Shown: piece after piece, positions 1-13,015 of the stretch | How the letters are laid out: each line of letters starts with the position of its first letter | How positions within the stretch are numbered: position 1 is the first letter of the stretch | Source: Capniomyces stellatus | Taxonomy: Eukaryota > Kickxellomycota > Harpellomycetes > Harpellales > Legeriomycetaceae | NCBI GenBank assembly: GCA_001661515.1 | Contig: LUVW01000034.1 | Span: 90,602-154,601 of the forward strand | Direction of reading: 5' to 3' | DNA: 64,000 nt | Position numbers and translations under genes: made by a program | Notes under the pieces: generated by a model | The model's database searches: none | What the model was told of the DNA's origin: nothing | Seen by the model: the letters and a program-made list of their open reading frames with translations, nothing else

Positions 1-455
1 ACCAGGCTAACAACTTGAACTTCAAGAGTTACAAATCGATAGAGCAGCTTGTGTTTAAGTCACCCTCACCACATGTTACGTTTTTCAGTTATAGGATTTT
101 TGGTGGGCCAAAGAGAACAACAATTCCGGTTTCAAGTATAATTCCAGTCCGATATACAAATGCGGTTAAAGAGGAGGCAGAGAGACAATCTGAAGCACCA
201 GAGGCAAAGGCAGAGAAAAGGGATGTTGCCTCTTCACCTGATAGTGGTGAAGGGAATACGGAAATGGTGCGATGGGTACTGCCAATCACGCACGAAAATG
301 GAAAGTCGATTGATTTCCAAAGCGTTTTTATTTTCAAGCAGTTTATCAACTCCAACCCTGTACTGAAGGCCATCAACAAACACGTTGAACTTCAAGGCAC
401 CGGGGTTAATGGAAAGCAAAAGAAAAAGAACGACTTGATTGATTTTGATATGTAA
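1..455 (+). CDS. 3' end of an unidentified protein gene (partial)
   Basis: The reading frame is open from base 3 to the stop at 453-455, with no ATG, so the gene starts upstream of the window. About 150 residues are visible. They contain a beta-rich stretch (SIEQLVFKSPSPHVTFFSYR, then IFGGPKRTTIPVSSI), an acidic/basic linker rich in Glu, Ala and Ser, a second folded segment (VRWVLPI, then FIFKQFI) and a lysine-rich tail ending DLIDFDM. Two short beta-rich segments around a linker loosely recall the TMEM70/TMEM186/TMEM223 group of mitochondrial inner-membrane proteins, but this is a weak impression and I assign no function. No membrane segment lies in the visible part. The next gene, RPC25, starts 620 bases downstream on the same strand. 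Confidence 0.6.
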   Translation, partial: QANNLNFKSYKSIEQLVFKSPSPHVTFFSYRIFGGPKRTTIPVSSIIPVRYTNAVKEEAERQSEAPEAKAEKRDVASSPDSGEGNTEMVRWVLPITHENGKSIDFQSVFIFKQFINSNPVLKAINKHVELQGTGVNGKQKKKNDLIDFDM

Positions 456-1077
456 TGCAGAGTTGCTGAAACTGGATACACCATTACTTTATAATATTAT
501 TGCTAATTTCATCTGACTTTCCAACATAGTTGGGTGGGAAGGAGTTTTATTGTGAATGGTTGAAAAGCGTGGCTTTATGAATCTATAATATCACCTTTTT
601 TTTTTTTTTGGCGATTTAGATAAATTAACAAATTTTAGCATAAAAAAAATTAAATTTGAGAATTAAAAAAAAAAAAACGAAATCAAATTTTTTTTGAATT
701 CTGTTTAAAATTAGAACCCCATATACTTTGTTCTGCAAGTTGAAAGCGCCGTTTGAATCGTAAACACTTGTAATATATCGTGATTTAACTGGCAATAAAT
801 AGGGTTTGGTATTATCTCGGTTGCTAGATTCAAATTAGTAAAGGGCTTGAAATAAACATTGGCGTCTGTGAGCAATTCAAGAGCATTACTTGACTTTTGG
901 TAGAATTGGGATCAAACTAAAAGGTAACTTAGTCTTGCAAGTGGTAGCAGCAGGGCGGAGAAATCAGTTGGCAAAAAGACCAAAAGCAGATAAATAAAGC
1001 AGGGATAACAATCGAATTGCAAGCACGAAAACAACAAAAAGGAAAAAAGAATACGAATACAAAAAGAAAAAGAGAGA
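456..1077. other. Intergenic region upstream of RPC25
   Basis: No gene seen. It contains T and A homopolymers near 590-700. The last 150 bases before the RPC25 start are strongly purine-rich on the + strand, like other leaders in this window. Confidence 0.6.
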
Positions 1078-1770
1078 ATGTTTATTTTAACGACAATTCG
1101 GGGGAGTATCGAAATCAAACCAAGAGATTTTAAAAAGCCGCGTAAAGTAGCTGTTACTGAGGAAATCAACAAGATTTATGCAAACAAGGTAAGGCGGTGG
1201 AAAGTCGAGATAGAAAAGCTACAATGAGTAAAAATAATAAAAGTTAGTAAAAGAAATGCAGTTGTAATGAGAGAATAAAAGTGAATCTGGACAATTTGCT
1301 TTTAAATATACCACCGCCACTCGTTTAAGAATAATAATAAGAATTGATGGAAAGGAAAATAAAGTGGGAAAATATGGTACAAAAAAGAAAAAAAACAGAA
1401 TGAAAAAAAAAATCGGAATTAAGCTATTAGGCTTGGTAAAATAAATAGATAATTGTGTGCATGACTATATAGGTTCTTCATGGAGTTGGACTGTGTATCA
1501 GGGTTTTTGACGTTTTAGAAATGAGTGATGGGTTTGTGCAGCATTCTGAGGGAAGTATGTGGACTACAGGTAAGACAGTAGCGATAATACCAAAGTTGGC
1601 GATGCTCGAGACGTATTGTCATGATATACATGATTCATTTTTTACTCTATACTAGTTTTTTTTATTTTTTTCTTGAATAAAAGAGTGATTGAGTGAGTGT
1701 TAATGAGAGGGAAATGATGATACCTAGAACTCTGTGCGTCAGTTGGGGGGGGGGGGGGGGGGGNNNNNNN

Positions 1771-1803
<33 letters not shown>

Positions 1804-2684
1804 AGAGAATATATTATTGGTATTAGTGTATGTATTTTGTGCTGATGTTTGTTATAAAGCACCGATAATAACTATTGGATGTGGAATTTTGTGTGTATAT
1901 GTGTGTATAAATAGCGTTGTTTAGGATGGTTGTGTTTAGGCCATTTGGTGGAGAGATAATCGAGGGCAAAATAAGTAGTTGTAGTTCGTCTGGTATCAAA
2001 AGTAAGAGGTTGATAACTGCCATCGATGTTTTATTTTATAATTTTGTTTTGGCAATAAGAGTGCGGTAAAAGCAAAAAAAAACGTATGGAATTATTGATA
2101 AGGTTACTAATTAAAATCGTATACATAACGATAAACACAAATAGTATCGTTGCAGTTTTTCGATGATGTCTGGGTTCCAAAGGAGCTACTGCGGGAAGGG
2201 ACTGAATTGTAAGATTTGGATGATTTATAAATTTGACTTTATATGTTGTTGTTGCTACCACTATAATCACAAGCTAAACAAGAACTGAATTGGTATCAGA
2301 ATCGAAATACGAATCGAGATATGAAGCAAAAAATCGAACCCCAAACACACTAGTAAAAAAAAAGCCAAGGTTTGGTAACAAATGATTTACAACAACTAAA
2401 ATATGTGGAATATTAGTGATTCAAGCGAAGGAGTGTTTGTGTGGAAGTACGAGGGCCAGGAGTTCTTTCTGGACTTGGAAGATACAGTTAGAATGCGGGT
2501 GGTTGAGGGAAACTTTATTGATTCAAATCCACCAAGACCAACGCTAAACCCAGCAAGCCTTGGAACCAACTCGGCGTCAATGGAAAGCAACGAAATAGCC
2601 AACCCCAACGTTCAGTACGTGCCGCCGTATCTGCTGACCTGTTCAATGGTAGAGGATGGATTAGGGCCAACTAGTTGGTGGTAG
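1078..2684 (+). CDS. RPC25: RNA polymerase III subunit RPC25 (Rpb7-like), five exons
   Basis: Stalk subunit of RNA polymerase III (Rpc25, called RPC8 in animals). It pairs with Rpc17 and takes part in initiation on tRNA and 5S genes. Exons are 1078-1188, 1473-1569, 1915-2001, 2145-2208 and 2417-2684. All phases join, giving 208 residues (yeast Rpc25 has 212). The N-terminus MFILTTIRGSIEIKP is typical, followed by an Rpb7-type domain (VLHGVGLCIRVFDV) and an S1/OB domain (FRMVVFRPFGGEIIEGKI, then ISLQFFDDVWVPKELL). The C-terminus GLGPTSWW matches the hallmark G-L-x-x-x-S-W-W end of the family. All four introns are GTAAGR...TAG. Intron 3 holds a G homopolymer interrupted by Ns. The ATG at 1078 is the first in frame and sits in a purine-rich leader. 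Confidence 0.93.
1745..1802. repeat. Poly-G tract with N gap inside RPC25 intron 3
   Basis: About 19 G, 7 N, then about 32 G, inside the intron at 1570-1914. The Ns mark a length the assembly could not resolve. Confidence 0.9.
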
Positions 2685-3264
2685 AATAGATTGCTCTAAA
2701 TATAATTTACTTTTTTATTAGTTTGCTTTTTCTTTAATCTATCATTTTATTTGTTTATTTCCTTGTTTGATATACGTCTTTATTTTAATAACATTGTTGG
2801 TATTGAATTCTTTCTAATGTAACTGAATTTTGTTGTTTCACTGAGTAAATTCCTGGAAACGAAATTATCTTTCCAGGCAAGTGATGCTAAACATTGTAAA
2901 ATAATCAAAGTAAAAAAGTGAAGAGTTCAATAAACCAAGCCACAAATAACGTATCAAATATGGAATCTCTTTAAAAAGCTTGATACAATATCACCAAGAA
3001 TAACAGAGTTGAAAGAACAAGAGAGGGATAATATTACATCTTTTAGTACTCTTTTCTTTTTCATTATTATTATTTTTATTTTCTTTTAAAAAAAAGGACT
3101 AAACCAAGTCAAGTTAAAGCAGAAGAATATATTTAAATGTTAAAATTAACATGAATAAGCGAAATATAAAAATAAGATAAAGGCAATAAAATGAGAGAAA
3201 AAGAAAAAAGGAAGGAAAAAAAGCAGAGGTGAATGAATAAGAAAAGAGAAGAGAAGAAAAAAAA
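2685..3264. other. Convergent intergenic region between RPC25 and PP1
   Basis: AT-rich DNA between two 3' ends, with T-runs and A-runs that could serve as 3' processing signals for either gene. No gene seen. Confidence 0.5.
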
Positions 3265-4705
<1,441 letters not shown>

Positions 4706-7700
4706 ATTTTATCAAGCTATTTCTCTTTCTAGATATATACTTCCTCCTAAGCCCACGTAATATTTATATTTTTAATCTGTACTTTTAAATCCCTAAAATC
4801 AACACATTTACTCAATCTAGCTGCTTCCAGCGTCACACTCTCCATCACACACGCTCTCCTCTCTTTCCCTCCTTTTTTTCCAATAATAAAATGAAAAGCG
4901 TTCATTCAATTAGCTGTTTATTCTAATCCAAACCCATCTTTTAAAGACCGTGTTTCTTTACCTTTAATTTTCTTTTAATTACTATCACTGTAGTATTTGG
5001 ATTTCGAACCCCAAAACAAAAAAAAAACAAACAAATCTAAACAAAACTGAACAAGTTGCTAGTTTATGTTTATGTTTATACTGTTTCTATTGATGCGTTT
5101 GGATGCTAACTGGCGCCTGTACGTAATTTTTTTTTTGCTCAATCTACTTTATCTATTCATATTTAAAATCAAGACACTCTTGTTATTTACTCTGATTGCA
5201 GCATCGTGTATAGCCCTGTCTTTTTATCTATGCCCCACATTTCAAATCATTGATTAAAATTTATATGGCCCACTTACAATATTGGATTTACGCTTGCTTT
5301 GTAAATGTATTTGTTTATACTATTTTTGTTTAGATGGGTAAAACCAAAACCAAAATCAAATTAAAAATCGCTTCGATTAAGGACAAGAGACTTTTATAAT
5401 TCCGTTCTACTCTGCTTTGATTCTGTTTTATTATGTACTGTTTATTTTTTACGTTTTTTTTTCTTACTAATTACTTTCAATATTATTAACACTTTTCTTG
5501 CCTTTTTTAATATATGAAAAAAAAAACCTCAATGCTTTTTTTTTTCTTTTGCTTTTTTTCTCAACAAAACTTTTACCGTTGCTTTTTTAATGGCCATTTC
5601 GTTGCTCATTTTTTTTATATTTATTTTTTGCTAATTTTTTCTATGGTTATTTTGGGTTCACGCTTTCTGCAATACTACTGAGCCAGCTTTCATCGTTTTA
5701 CTTTTGTTTCTTCAATATTTGGCCTTGATTTACCCTTTATTCCCCCCGTTGCTAAAATTTTAATTTACCAAAACGTTAACGTCACAACAAGATTTTTACC
5801 TACTTTTTCCCTACAGCCCATAAATGCCTTTTTATTTACGAATCTCCTTTATTCTGGTAAATTCTTATTTTTCTCAGCGCTTCTTCTTAAAGTTTCACCT
5901 GCATTTCCTCTGTTTTCTTTTATTTTTTATTTTATTTTCAATTTTTTTCTATTTCTACTTTCTTTTTTCGTTTGCCCATTTGTCCATTTGCCATATAAAT
6001 TAGCTTGCTTCTTTCCATCTCATATCAGGTATCCACTGCCAATCAATTAAGTGATTTCATTTTGTTTTTAATTATTATTGCGTTTTATTGTGGTTATTCT
6101 CAACATAAACTAATTAGGATTGAGAACAATAGAATCATTGTACCAATCAAATCACGATCCCTCATTGTTGCGTTAACCAAAATATCTTTAGCCAGTGAAA
6201 ACGCTTGCTAATTAACCAACTTTTTTTATTTATTACCTCGCCTTTTTTTTTTTCATTTTTCTTTTTCCAGTCTAAGGTCAATCCAAAACACGAACAAGAA
6301 ATTCTATAAAAAGATTTTTTAAAAAAAAAAACACATCAACAAGAATACGCCTTTGAAAATATGCTTGAATATGCGCCAATTAATCCCTCAAGTTGTTAGT
6401 ACCAAAGTATTTTTATATATGCTTTGAAGCTAGCCAACACACACAAATTATTGCCAGATTTCTAAACTGTATTGTTCACAGTGGTTTTTGTAACTTCTAA
6501 TAGCTCTAGCTCAGCCTTCCGTAAAAACCAACAATCTTGCGACGTGTTTGTAGATCTTATAAGAAACGTATGCAGCAAGGAGTTGTGTCACTAGTTACGA
6601 TCAGAGTACATGATCAAATTATCTTATATTTTAGCCATTTGGAATCAATTTGAACATCTGATCATAGCTAATTGTTCCTTGTTCATAAAAGTTGTGGTCA
6701 ATATGATATATGCCTATGATCTACATCAATACATCCTTGAATCTAGGTTGAACTCCAGAAACGTAATTAAGTTATGTATCAGCGTGTCGGCGTGTTTGAA
6801 TCAAATATTTAACCTCAAAAAGGTGTTTTTTAACCAACGTGTGGTAATATACTTTAAAACCTATTCTTTCGATTCTGAGAAGATTGAAATTTAACATCGA
6901 GGCGTCTGCACTATAAGTCCTGGAAAATAGCTTCGTATGGGCTAATTCTATTTAAAGAATCTAAAACTTGTTATCTCTAACGACGTTGCCACTCAATGCC
7001 ACAAGGCCCTGGTTGTCGTGGCCAAGCTTTTGTTAATATATCAGATATAACTTTCTCAGTTTCTGACGTGGGCAACAATCACAGGTTGTACAATGTTCAA
7101 TAAATGTGACACATTTATCTGCGTTCGTCCACCAATACAACGCCAGTTCATAAAACGACGATGGACAGTTGGCTAGCCGGGAATCCATTAGATGTACAAG
7201 TTTTTGTTGTTTTTGCTACATTCAGTAAGCTAATATTGGTAATTTGTTCAAAAAATTGCTGTCAAAAAAATTTGAGTTGCTATTTTCGCTTTACAACATT
7301 ACTTTTGACCCTTTTTTTCTTTTGGCTAGAAAACCCTTACTTCGAGCGTCACTATTTGACACAATGGATGATTTAAACTAATGCAAGTATGGTGTAAAAG
7401 ATGCGAGAAACGGGTGTTTTTATATCTAGGCCAGCGTTTCTCTCCCAGTTCACTCAACAACTCGTTTTGAGATCTATTAATCAGTATTAGTCAAACTAGG
7501 AGATATAAAGAATAAAGTAATTGTGACTATTAATGGATCTCAACTATTAACCATCTGAATATCATGACAATTAGCTAATGCGGTATGTTTGGTGATGATA
7601 AATCCTATAAACAGAAATTAAGTGCACCCGCGCTATGTGAGAATCAAAACTTTTTGTTGAAACAATACATTTAAGGGCCGTTTCGAATATAATATAATCC

Positions 7701-8600
7701 AGATTTAGTCATTTGGTGCTCAAAACAACCATGTACCACGTAGCATTTTTGAAGTTTTAAACCTTATTTTAGCAAAGCTGCGTAAAAAATAAAAGAACTA
7801 AAGAAAGTATATAAATAAGATAAATAAATAAAGGAATATATTATTGATGATCTTCCTATTGGGAAAATAGACGACTGGACCTTTGTTTCAAATGGTGTCG
7901 AGTAGACCAAGTAGCGTAGTGTTGTGGTAAGATTGGTTTAAAACTTGAATTTCTTTCATTTATCTTTTTTATCATCAAGATGTTGATAGCTTAAATGAAG
8001 AGGCTACTTATTAAAAAGCAATATAAAAAAACTGCTTATAGACTTGAGAATACCAATAAGCTAGCGATTTGTCATAATTAAGTGAAAAATCAGTTTTTAA
8101 ACGAATAGACTGTGATTTATTAATAGACTAACGTAACAATTTCAAATCAACAATGTTTTTAACAAATAGGTTAAACAAAATCAATTTACTTTACCAAGAT
8201 ACAAGCATTAAGCATTTTTGATTTGTAATGCTGCAATCATAAACCTCTTAAATTGACAGAAGAGTAATACTTGACTAAAGCTTAAGATATGAGCTTAGAA
8301 CATTAATTTTACTTGAACTTTTCTCGATTTTAATTGATAAAAACAAAGTCAAGTCACCTTGCCATTTTGTAATTGAATTCTATTTTAACCAATGTCTACT
8401 ACTAGATTACTTAAAGATCAAACAAAGTTTGAAGGTTTGCTGTTTTAGTTACAAGCTGCAAGTGGGCAAAAGCGGATAAATTATATTAAAGTTTTATCTT
8501 TTTAGTAACTCTAAAAGCTACAAAAGGAAAATAAAAACGGTAAAGACAAGAGACAAAGGCAAAAAAGAAAAAAAAAGTAAAGGAAAAAAAAAGAAAAGAA
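4706..8600. other. Gene-poor region with strand-biased leader and a retrotransposon relic
   Basis: About 3.9 kb without a convincing gene. 4706 to about 6300 is strongly pyrimidine-rich on the + strand, so it is purine-rich on the strand of the PP1 gene it precedes. 6400-8500 is mixed AT-rich sequence and contains a decayed integrase fragment at 7033-7197 (-). Short open frames at 5066-5257 and 6610-6894 have no family features. Confidence 0.55.
7033..7197 (-). pseudogene. Decayed Ty3/gypsy integrase zinc-binding (H2C2) fragment
   Basis: The minus-strand frame is open for 54 codons, then stops at 7033-7035. It resembles the N-terminal H2C2 domain of retrotransposon integrases. A His near the start is followed by DSRLAN, then FYELALYWW, then a run ending IEHCTTCDCC and PRQK. 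The usual pattern is H, H, Y-W-W, then C-x2-C followed by basic residues. The second zinc His, normally in LAGH, is replaced here by LANC. No long integrase core, RT or LTR is visible alongside, so this is a small relic. The YWW...CxxC spacing supports the call; the lost His and short length limit it. Confidence 0.5.
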
Positions 8601-8624
8601 AGCGTCGTAAATAAAATTAGACAG

Positions 8625-8632
8625 TATAAAAG
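8625..8632 (+). promoter_or_regulatory. Likely TATA box of the secreted-protein gene
   Basis: TATAAAAG lies about 175 bases before the ATG at 8806. It fits a TATA box with a 5' untranslated region of roughly 120-150 bases. No transcript data are available. Confidence 0.45.
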
Positions 8633-8805
8633 GGACAAGAGAGGCTAAAGCCTAAATTAAATTATTCCATATATCCAAGCAATTAACAGATTCATTTTAG
8701 ATTTTTATTAATTAAATCGTAAACTCCCTTAACCTCTGCACATCCTTCAGTTCATAAGTAAACAGTAATAAACCAACTTTTACAAGTAATTCGCATTAAA
8801 TAAAA

Positions 8806-9159
8806 ATGAAGTTCACAACATTGTCGATCAGTCTAGTTGTAGTAGCCTTGGCCTCGGTCAGTACATACGCAGCCCCAGCAAAGAACGGGTTGGCACCAAC
8901 CACTACCACCAGTATACCAAGGGTTAGAGTGGCTAAGTCAAAATCAAAAGCTTCCTCTACCAGTAAGGCCGTTACCACCACGAGTAAAGCACCAACTCAA
9001 ACCAATCAAGGCGCACTTAACAGAGCGAAAGCTGCTCCTACCCCAGAATCTGCTTCGGCCGAGACAGTAGATAGTAAAGCTGTAGATAGCAAAGCTGTAG
9101 AGGCTGAGGATGATAGAACCGATAAGTTCTTCCTTACTCCATGGAGCTTCTATTGGTAA
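8806..9159 (+). CDS. Small secreted protein, Ser/Thr/Lys/Ala-rich
   Basis: An intronless frame of 117 residues. Residues 1-22 form a clear signal peptide: MKF, a hydrophobic core SISLVVVALASVS, then a cleavage site near TYA-APA. The mature part is low in complexity and rich in Thr, Ser, Lys and Ala, with runs such as TTTTS and KSKSKASSTSK. A perfect short repeat (VDSKA twice) precedes the acidic stretch EAEDDRTDK. The end is aromatic: FFLTPWSFYW. There are no cysteines in the mature part, which is unlike most small effector proteins. I recognise no family. A TATAAAAG box upstream and the clean signal peptide support a real gene. Confidence 0.75.
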   Translation: MKFTTLSISLVVVALASVSTYAAPAKNGLAPTTTTSIPRVRVAKSKSKASSTSKAVTTTSKAPTQTNQGALNRAKAAPTPESASAETVDSKAVDSKAVEAEDDRTDKFFLTPWSFYW

Positions 9160-10167
9160 AACAATAAATAAAGGATCTCACATGTACCTTCAACCTCCGA
9201 GCTTATATATCTAATACCAAGGGTCTATTCAATATCACTCTAGTGTAATTGTTAGCAGGGACCAGCTACTGACGCGTTTAACGAATATCGACTACCTCCC
9301 ATTTCTATTTAGTACACATAATTGTTTATAAATATATTTGTCTTATTATTATTTCTAAACCGAAGAAGTCTTTTATGATCATTGCATTTTTTTTTTCAAA
9401 TAAATTTTTTTAATGAAACCAACGTGTCTTTTCTTCATTGCTATTCCGTATTTAATGATAAATAAACTCGAATAACGATGGCGGATTATCAAGGTTGCAA
9501 GACTTCTTGCAGTGGCGTGAAGATACAATATAATTTTTTGTATCACTGATATTAAGAGGTGATAAAAGAGTTTGGATTATGTGCTGCACTAGCAACTAGC
9601 AGTCAATGGTCACTGATGGGGCCTGTTTAGACGAAGCAGCAGTAGTATTGCAAAGCCCAGCTCCACTCTAGCCAACAGGGGGGGGAGGGCGATTTGAGTT
9701 TGATTTGGCCAGTATAGTACAGTCGATATGATATGATATGATCGATATTGTGATACATTGCAAATAACGTATTTTGTCCCACTTGATCAATAGAACACAG
9801 ATTCTGGCGCAAGAAAAAAAAGAAGGGTGGTTGCATCATAGACCAACAACACAGATTTGCTCATCACACACAACAACAGTATGTGTGTGTATATTTATCG
9901 TTATAGTATCACGAGTGATACGTCGTATAAGCCAAAGTTATGTGATGAGGAGTTAACAGATAAAGTTTTGAAGTCAATTTCTAATTATTTGAATCAAGAT
10001 AATAAAAAGTAAAATATGGTTAAATATATAAAATGAAAAAACCAAAAAACAAAAAGTAAAAGCAAATTAGTAATAAAAAAAGGTGCGGGTAAAATGAAAT
10101 GTTAGTTAAACGTAGTACAGCAAAAGCAATAGAGACATACACCACCGCCCAGCCCCCCCTCTTTCAA
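9160..10167. other. Convergent intergenic region
   Basis: About 1 kb between the 3' ends of the secreted-protein gene and SNF7. It holds an 8-base G run near 9678 and AT-rich sequence. The open frames here are short and carry no family signal. Confidence 0.5.
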
Positions 10168-11004
10168 TCAATTCATAACTCCCATACTTTCGCGCAGCTC
10201 GGCCAGCTCGGCATCTTCGTCCTCGTCGATAATTTCGGGTCTAGTGGGTGGTTTGATGGCCGAGACAGGTGGTCTCTCGGCATTTAGCAGCTGCTTATCT
10301 AGCTGTTCTTGCTCCAGCAACTCAAGCTCTTCAAGGAGATCAGAATCACCTGTTTCCATCCCGAAAAGCTCGGGCTGCGATATAGCATTGGAAACTTCAT
10401 TCGCCAGATCCATTTGTTCACGAATCTCATCCATTGTTTGGTCAACTTTATCAATGTTCCTATAAAAATTACATTCATTGAAAACATCCATGTTAGTAAG
10501 AGTTATTTGGTAGCAGGCAAAGTGCGAATTCAAACATGTAAATGCAAACACATAAATGCAAACTTGTGAATGCAAGCTCATCAACAAATGCCAACAACCA
10601 GTCGGTAAAATCTCCCCCAAGTGTCGGTGTATAAATTGTGGGTAGCAAAGAGGCACGTACATATTCTTGTGGATGTTCTTGAGAGCATCAGCTCCCTGTC
10701 TCATAGCCTTCATTGTTTCAAGATTTACATTGGCAGATTCAATGGCAATCATTTGTGTTTCCAACGTCATTGTTGTCCCGTGTATTTTCTCCAGCTGCTG
10801 CTCCAACATCTTTTTCTTCTTTAATGCCGCCATTGCGACTGCTTTATTCTTTGTAGCATTTTCTTTTGCTATTTTCAATTCAATTTCTATTTTCTTTGAT
10901 AAATTCTCCTGCTTCTTCTCGTTCGTCCGCAGGGTCTCGCGCAACGATAGTATGGCATCTTTTGGTGACGTCGTACCTTCCTTTTTTCCTCCAAATAACC
11001 ACAT
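10168..11004 (-). CDS. SNF7: ESCRT-III subunit Snf7/Vps32, two exons
   Basis: Core polymerising subunit of ESCRT-III, which forms spiral filaments on endosomal membranes to bud intraluminal vesicles and close membrane necks. The minus-strand exons are 11004-10661 and 10459-10168, giving 211 residues (yeast Snf7 has 240). The N-terminus MWLFGGKKEG is the membrane-inserting start. A long basic helical hairpin follows, with AMAALKKKKMLE and the core LKNIHKNM joined across the intron to NIDKVDQTMDEIREQ. The C-terminus is acidic (IIDEDEDAELAELRESMG), as expected for autoinhibition and Vps4 binding. The intron starts GTACGT and ends TATAG. The start chosen is the first ATG; two further codons upstream lack an ATG. 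Confidence 0.94.
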   Translation of the reverse strand: MWLFGGKKEGTTSPKDAILSLRETLRTNEKKQENLSKKIEIELKIAKENATKNKAVAMAALKKKKMLEQQLEKIHGTTMTLETQMIAIESANVNLETMKAMRQGADALKNIHKNMYVPLCYPQFIHRHLGEILPTGCWHLLMSLHSQVCIYVFAFTCLNSHFACYQITLTNMDVFNECNFYRNIDKVDQTMDEIREQMDLANEVSNAISQPELFGMETGDSDLLEELELLEQEQLDKQLLNAERPPVSAIKPPTRPEIIDEDEDAELAELRESMGVMN

Positions 11005-12466
11005 TTTCAATTCAGTTATTTTTATTTAGTTCTTCGAATTCTAGTATTAATTTTTGGTCCTACAAGTGTGTAAACAGTGCTGCAGATGCCTTTATTTAGA
11101 ATGATGGAACCCAATTCTGCAACTTTACTCTAATTCTACTCTGCAATGTTAAATAAAAGAATGTAAGGAAAAGATTTGTTGCTCTATTTTTGGCCAGATA
11201 CTAATTGTTTGTTAAAATTGCCTTATAAAAAATGAACCAAAGTAAAGTGCTTTAATAAATAGGTTTTTGTGCCGTGTTGAGAGGGAAAGATAATATTATT
11301 ACAGTTTCTATTAGGTGTATTACTTAATAGCATAAAACAAACTCTTAATTTCAATTTAGCATTTTTTTAGCTAGCCAAGATTCTTAAGGTGAAAACCTCT
11401 GAGCGTAATAAAACCTTTCGTTTTTAAATTGAAAACAAAGTGTTTCATTGAAAGTAAAGCAAAATAAAGTCCAAACATTTTTACCTAGTGCGATTTTGCT
11501 TTTTTTATTATTAGGTAAGCAGTTTTTCTTGCGAATTAATGTAATTGGGGGAGTTGGTATAAACCTATTTGCTAAATAGAGAGACTAAAAAAAATAATGG
11601 CCAATCAATGTCACATTGTCATGTCCAACTAACCAATTTAGCTACAAAAAAAAAAGAACAAAAAAAAAACCTAAAATTCATAGGACGAAAACAGGCTTTA
11701 AAACGTAAAAACAATTGGACTGGAAGCTATAAACGGAAACATCTGAATTAAGAGTTTGGAAAAATAAAAATAAAAAAAAGCCAAACCGCAAGCGTTATTT
11801 GAAAAGTTGTGAATTCAAACAGAGAAAGTGGCCAAGTATTTCTCAAGCTGGTAAATGGAGCTAGAAAAAGCCATACATCGCTACAGCGACCATGAACAGT
11901 GGGGAAAATGTTGCATAGATGAAGACCCCGAGCTTAGAATTTCAAAAATCATGTGCAAATAGTAAAATCGTAGCGAAGGCTTTGATCAGGGCCAAAGCTA
12001 AAATAGAGAGAAAAAAAAAGAATGAACCATATTTACAACGTGTTGGCTCAATGACCAGCTCCACTTTTATATACGGTTCCAATTGGCGAGGTGTATGGTG
12101 TATGGTGTACAAAGCCAGCCGGGTTGAGAAATTTTAAAAAAAAACATAAACTGTTCGTGTAGGTTGAAACTCTAAAACTGTAAACAGAAATCAAAAAGAT
12201 AATAAATTGTAAATAAACACCCTGGACCAATGGAATTCAGTAATCGACAAATGTATACTGAACTTTGAGTTTAATTTACGTTAGCATTAAATTACAATAA
12301 ATGTAAACAACCAGCAGCACAAAAAGGACATGGCAAGCATACGTATATTCACATGTAAAACACAACAGTCACAAAAGTTATACAAGCGCTACTGAACTCA
12401 AGACTTTGATTTAGTTTAAACTGGGTCCATAAGAGCAGCGGCGAAGCGGATAAGTAAAAAGTATAG
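11005..12466. other. Divergent region; probably holds the unresolved 5' exon(s) of the separase gene
   Basis: It lies between the SNF7 start (-) and the first exon I can place in separase (+). From about 11550 it is purine-rich on the + strand. Two protein-like frames compete: an ATG at 11855 (begins MELEKAIHRYS, 35 codons) and an ATG at 11919 (begins MKTPSLEFQKSC, 72 codons). They overlap in different frames. The second could splice at the GTGTAT near 12090 with a phase that fits the exon at 12467. The first could end at a GTAAAA, but then needs another exon. I cannot decide between them. Confidence 0.4.
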
Positions 12467-12982
12467 CGGCGGATCTGCTTAAGAATCAAACACCGGAAAT
12501 GCTGCATTTGAAAAGAATAGAGTCGGGATTAAGTCCTGATAGTTGTACAGACGTAGTAGTGAGGGATATATACAAGTACTTTGAAGTAGTTCCGGTTATT
12601 GTTAATCCAAGGTCATTTCTAGCCTTGTCCAGAAATGAAAGCGATAAAATGGATGGTGAGCTTAAAACCAGAATGTTGCCAGTTTTTTCTTCTTCTAAAA
12701 AGTTGGTATATAATATAAAAGAGTTGACGCGATACAAGTAGTGAAAATGGGTGCAGGGTAAAGTTTGCTGTTAGCTAACAAATAAATGAACGAAATGTAA
12801 ATAGATGACGAAGATCCTGAAGCCATACTAACATGTACGAGTGACAGACTAGGGCCTGGAATAGGGAGCTTAGCAATAAAGATATTAAGTCAAACTAATA
12901 ACTATCTGAAGCCAAATGGTAGGTGGAAAAAGTTAATATAAAGAAAGGAGTGGTTGGAGGGGGGGGGGGGGGGGGGGGAAAN

Positions 12983-13015
<33 letters not shown>

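Noticed and set aside
5066..5257. A 63-codon hydrophobic frame
   Set aside because: T-rich leader DNA readily gives hydrophobic frames; there is no family signal or neighbour support.
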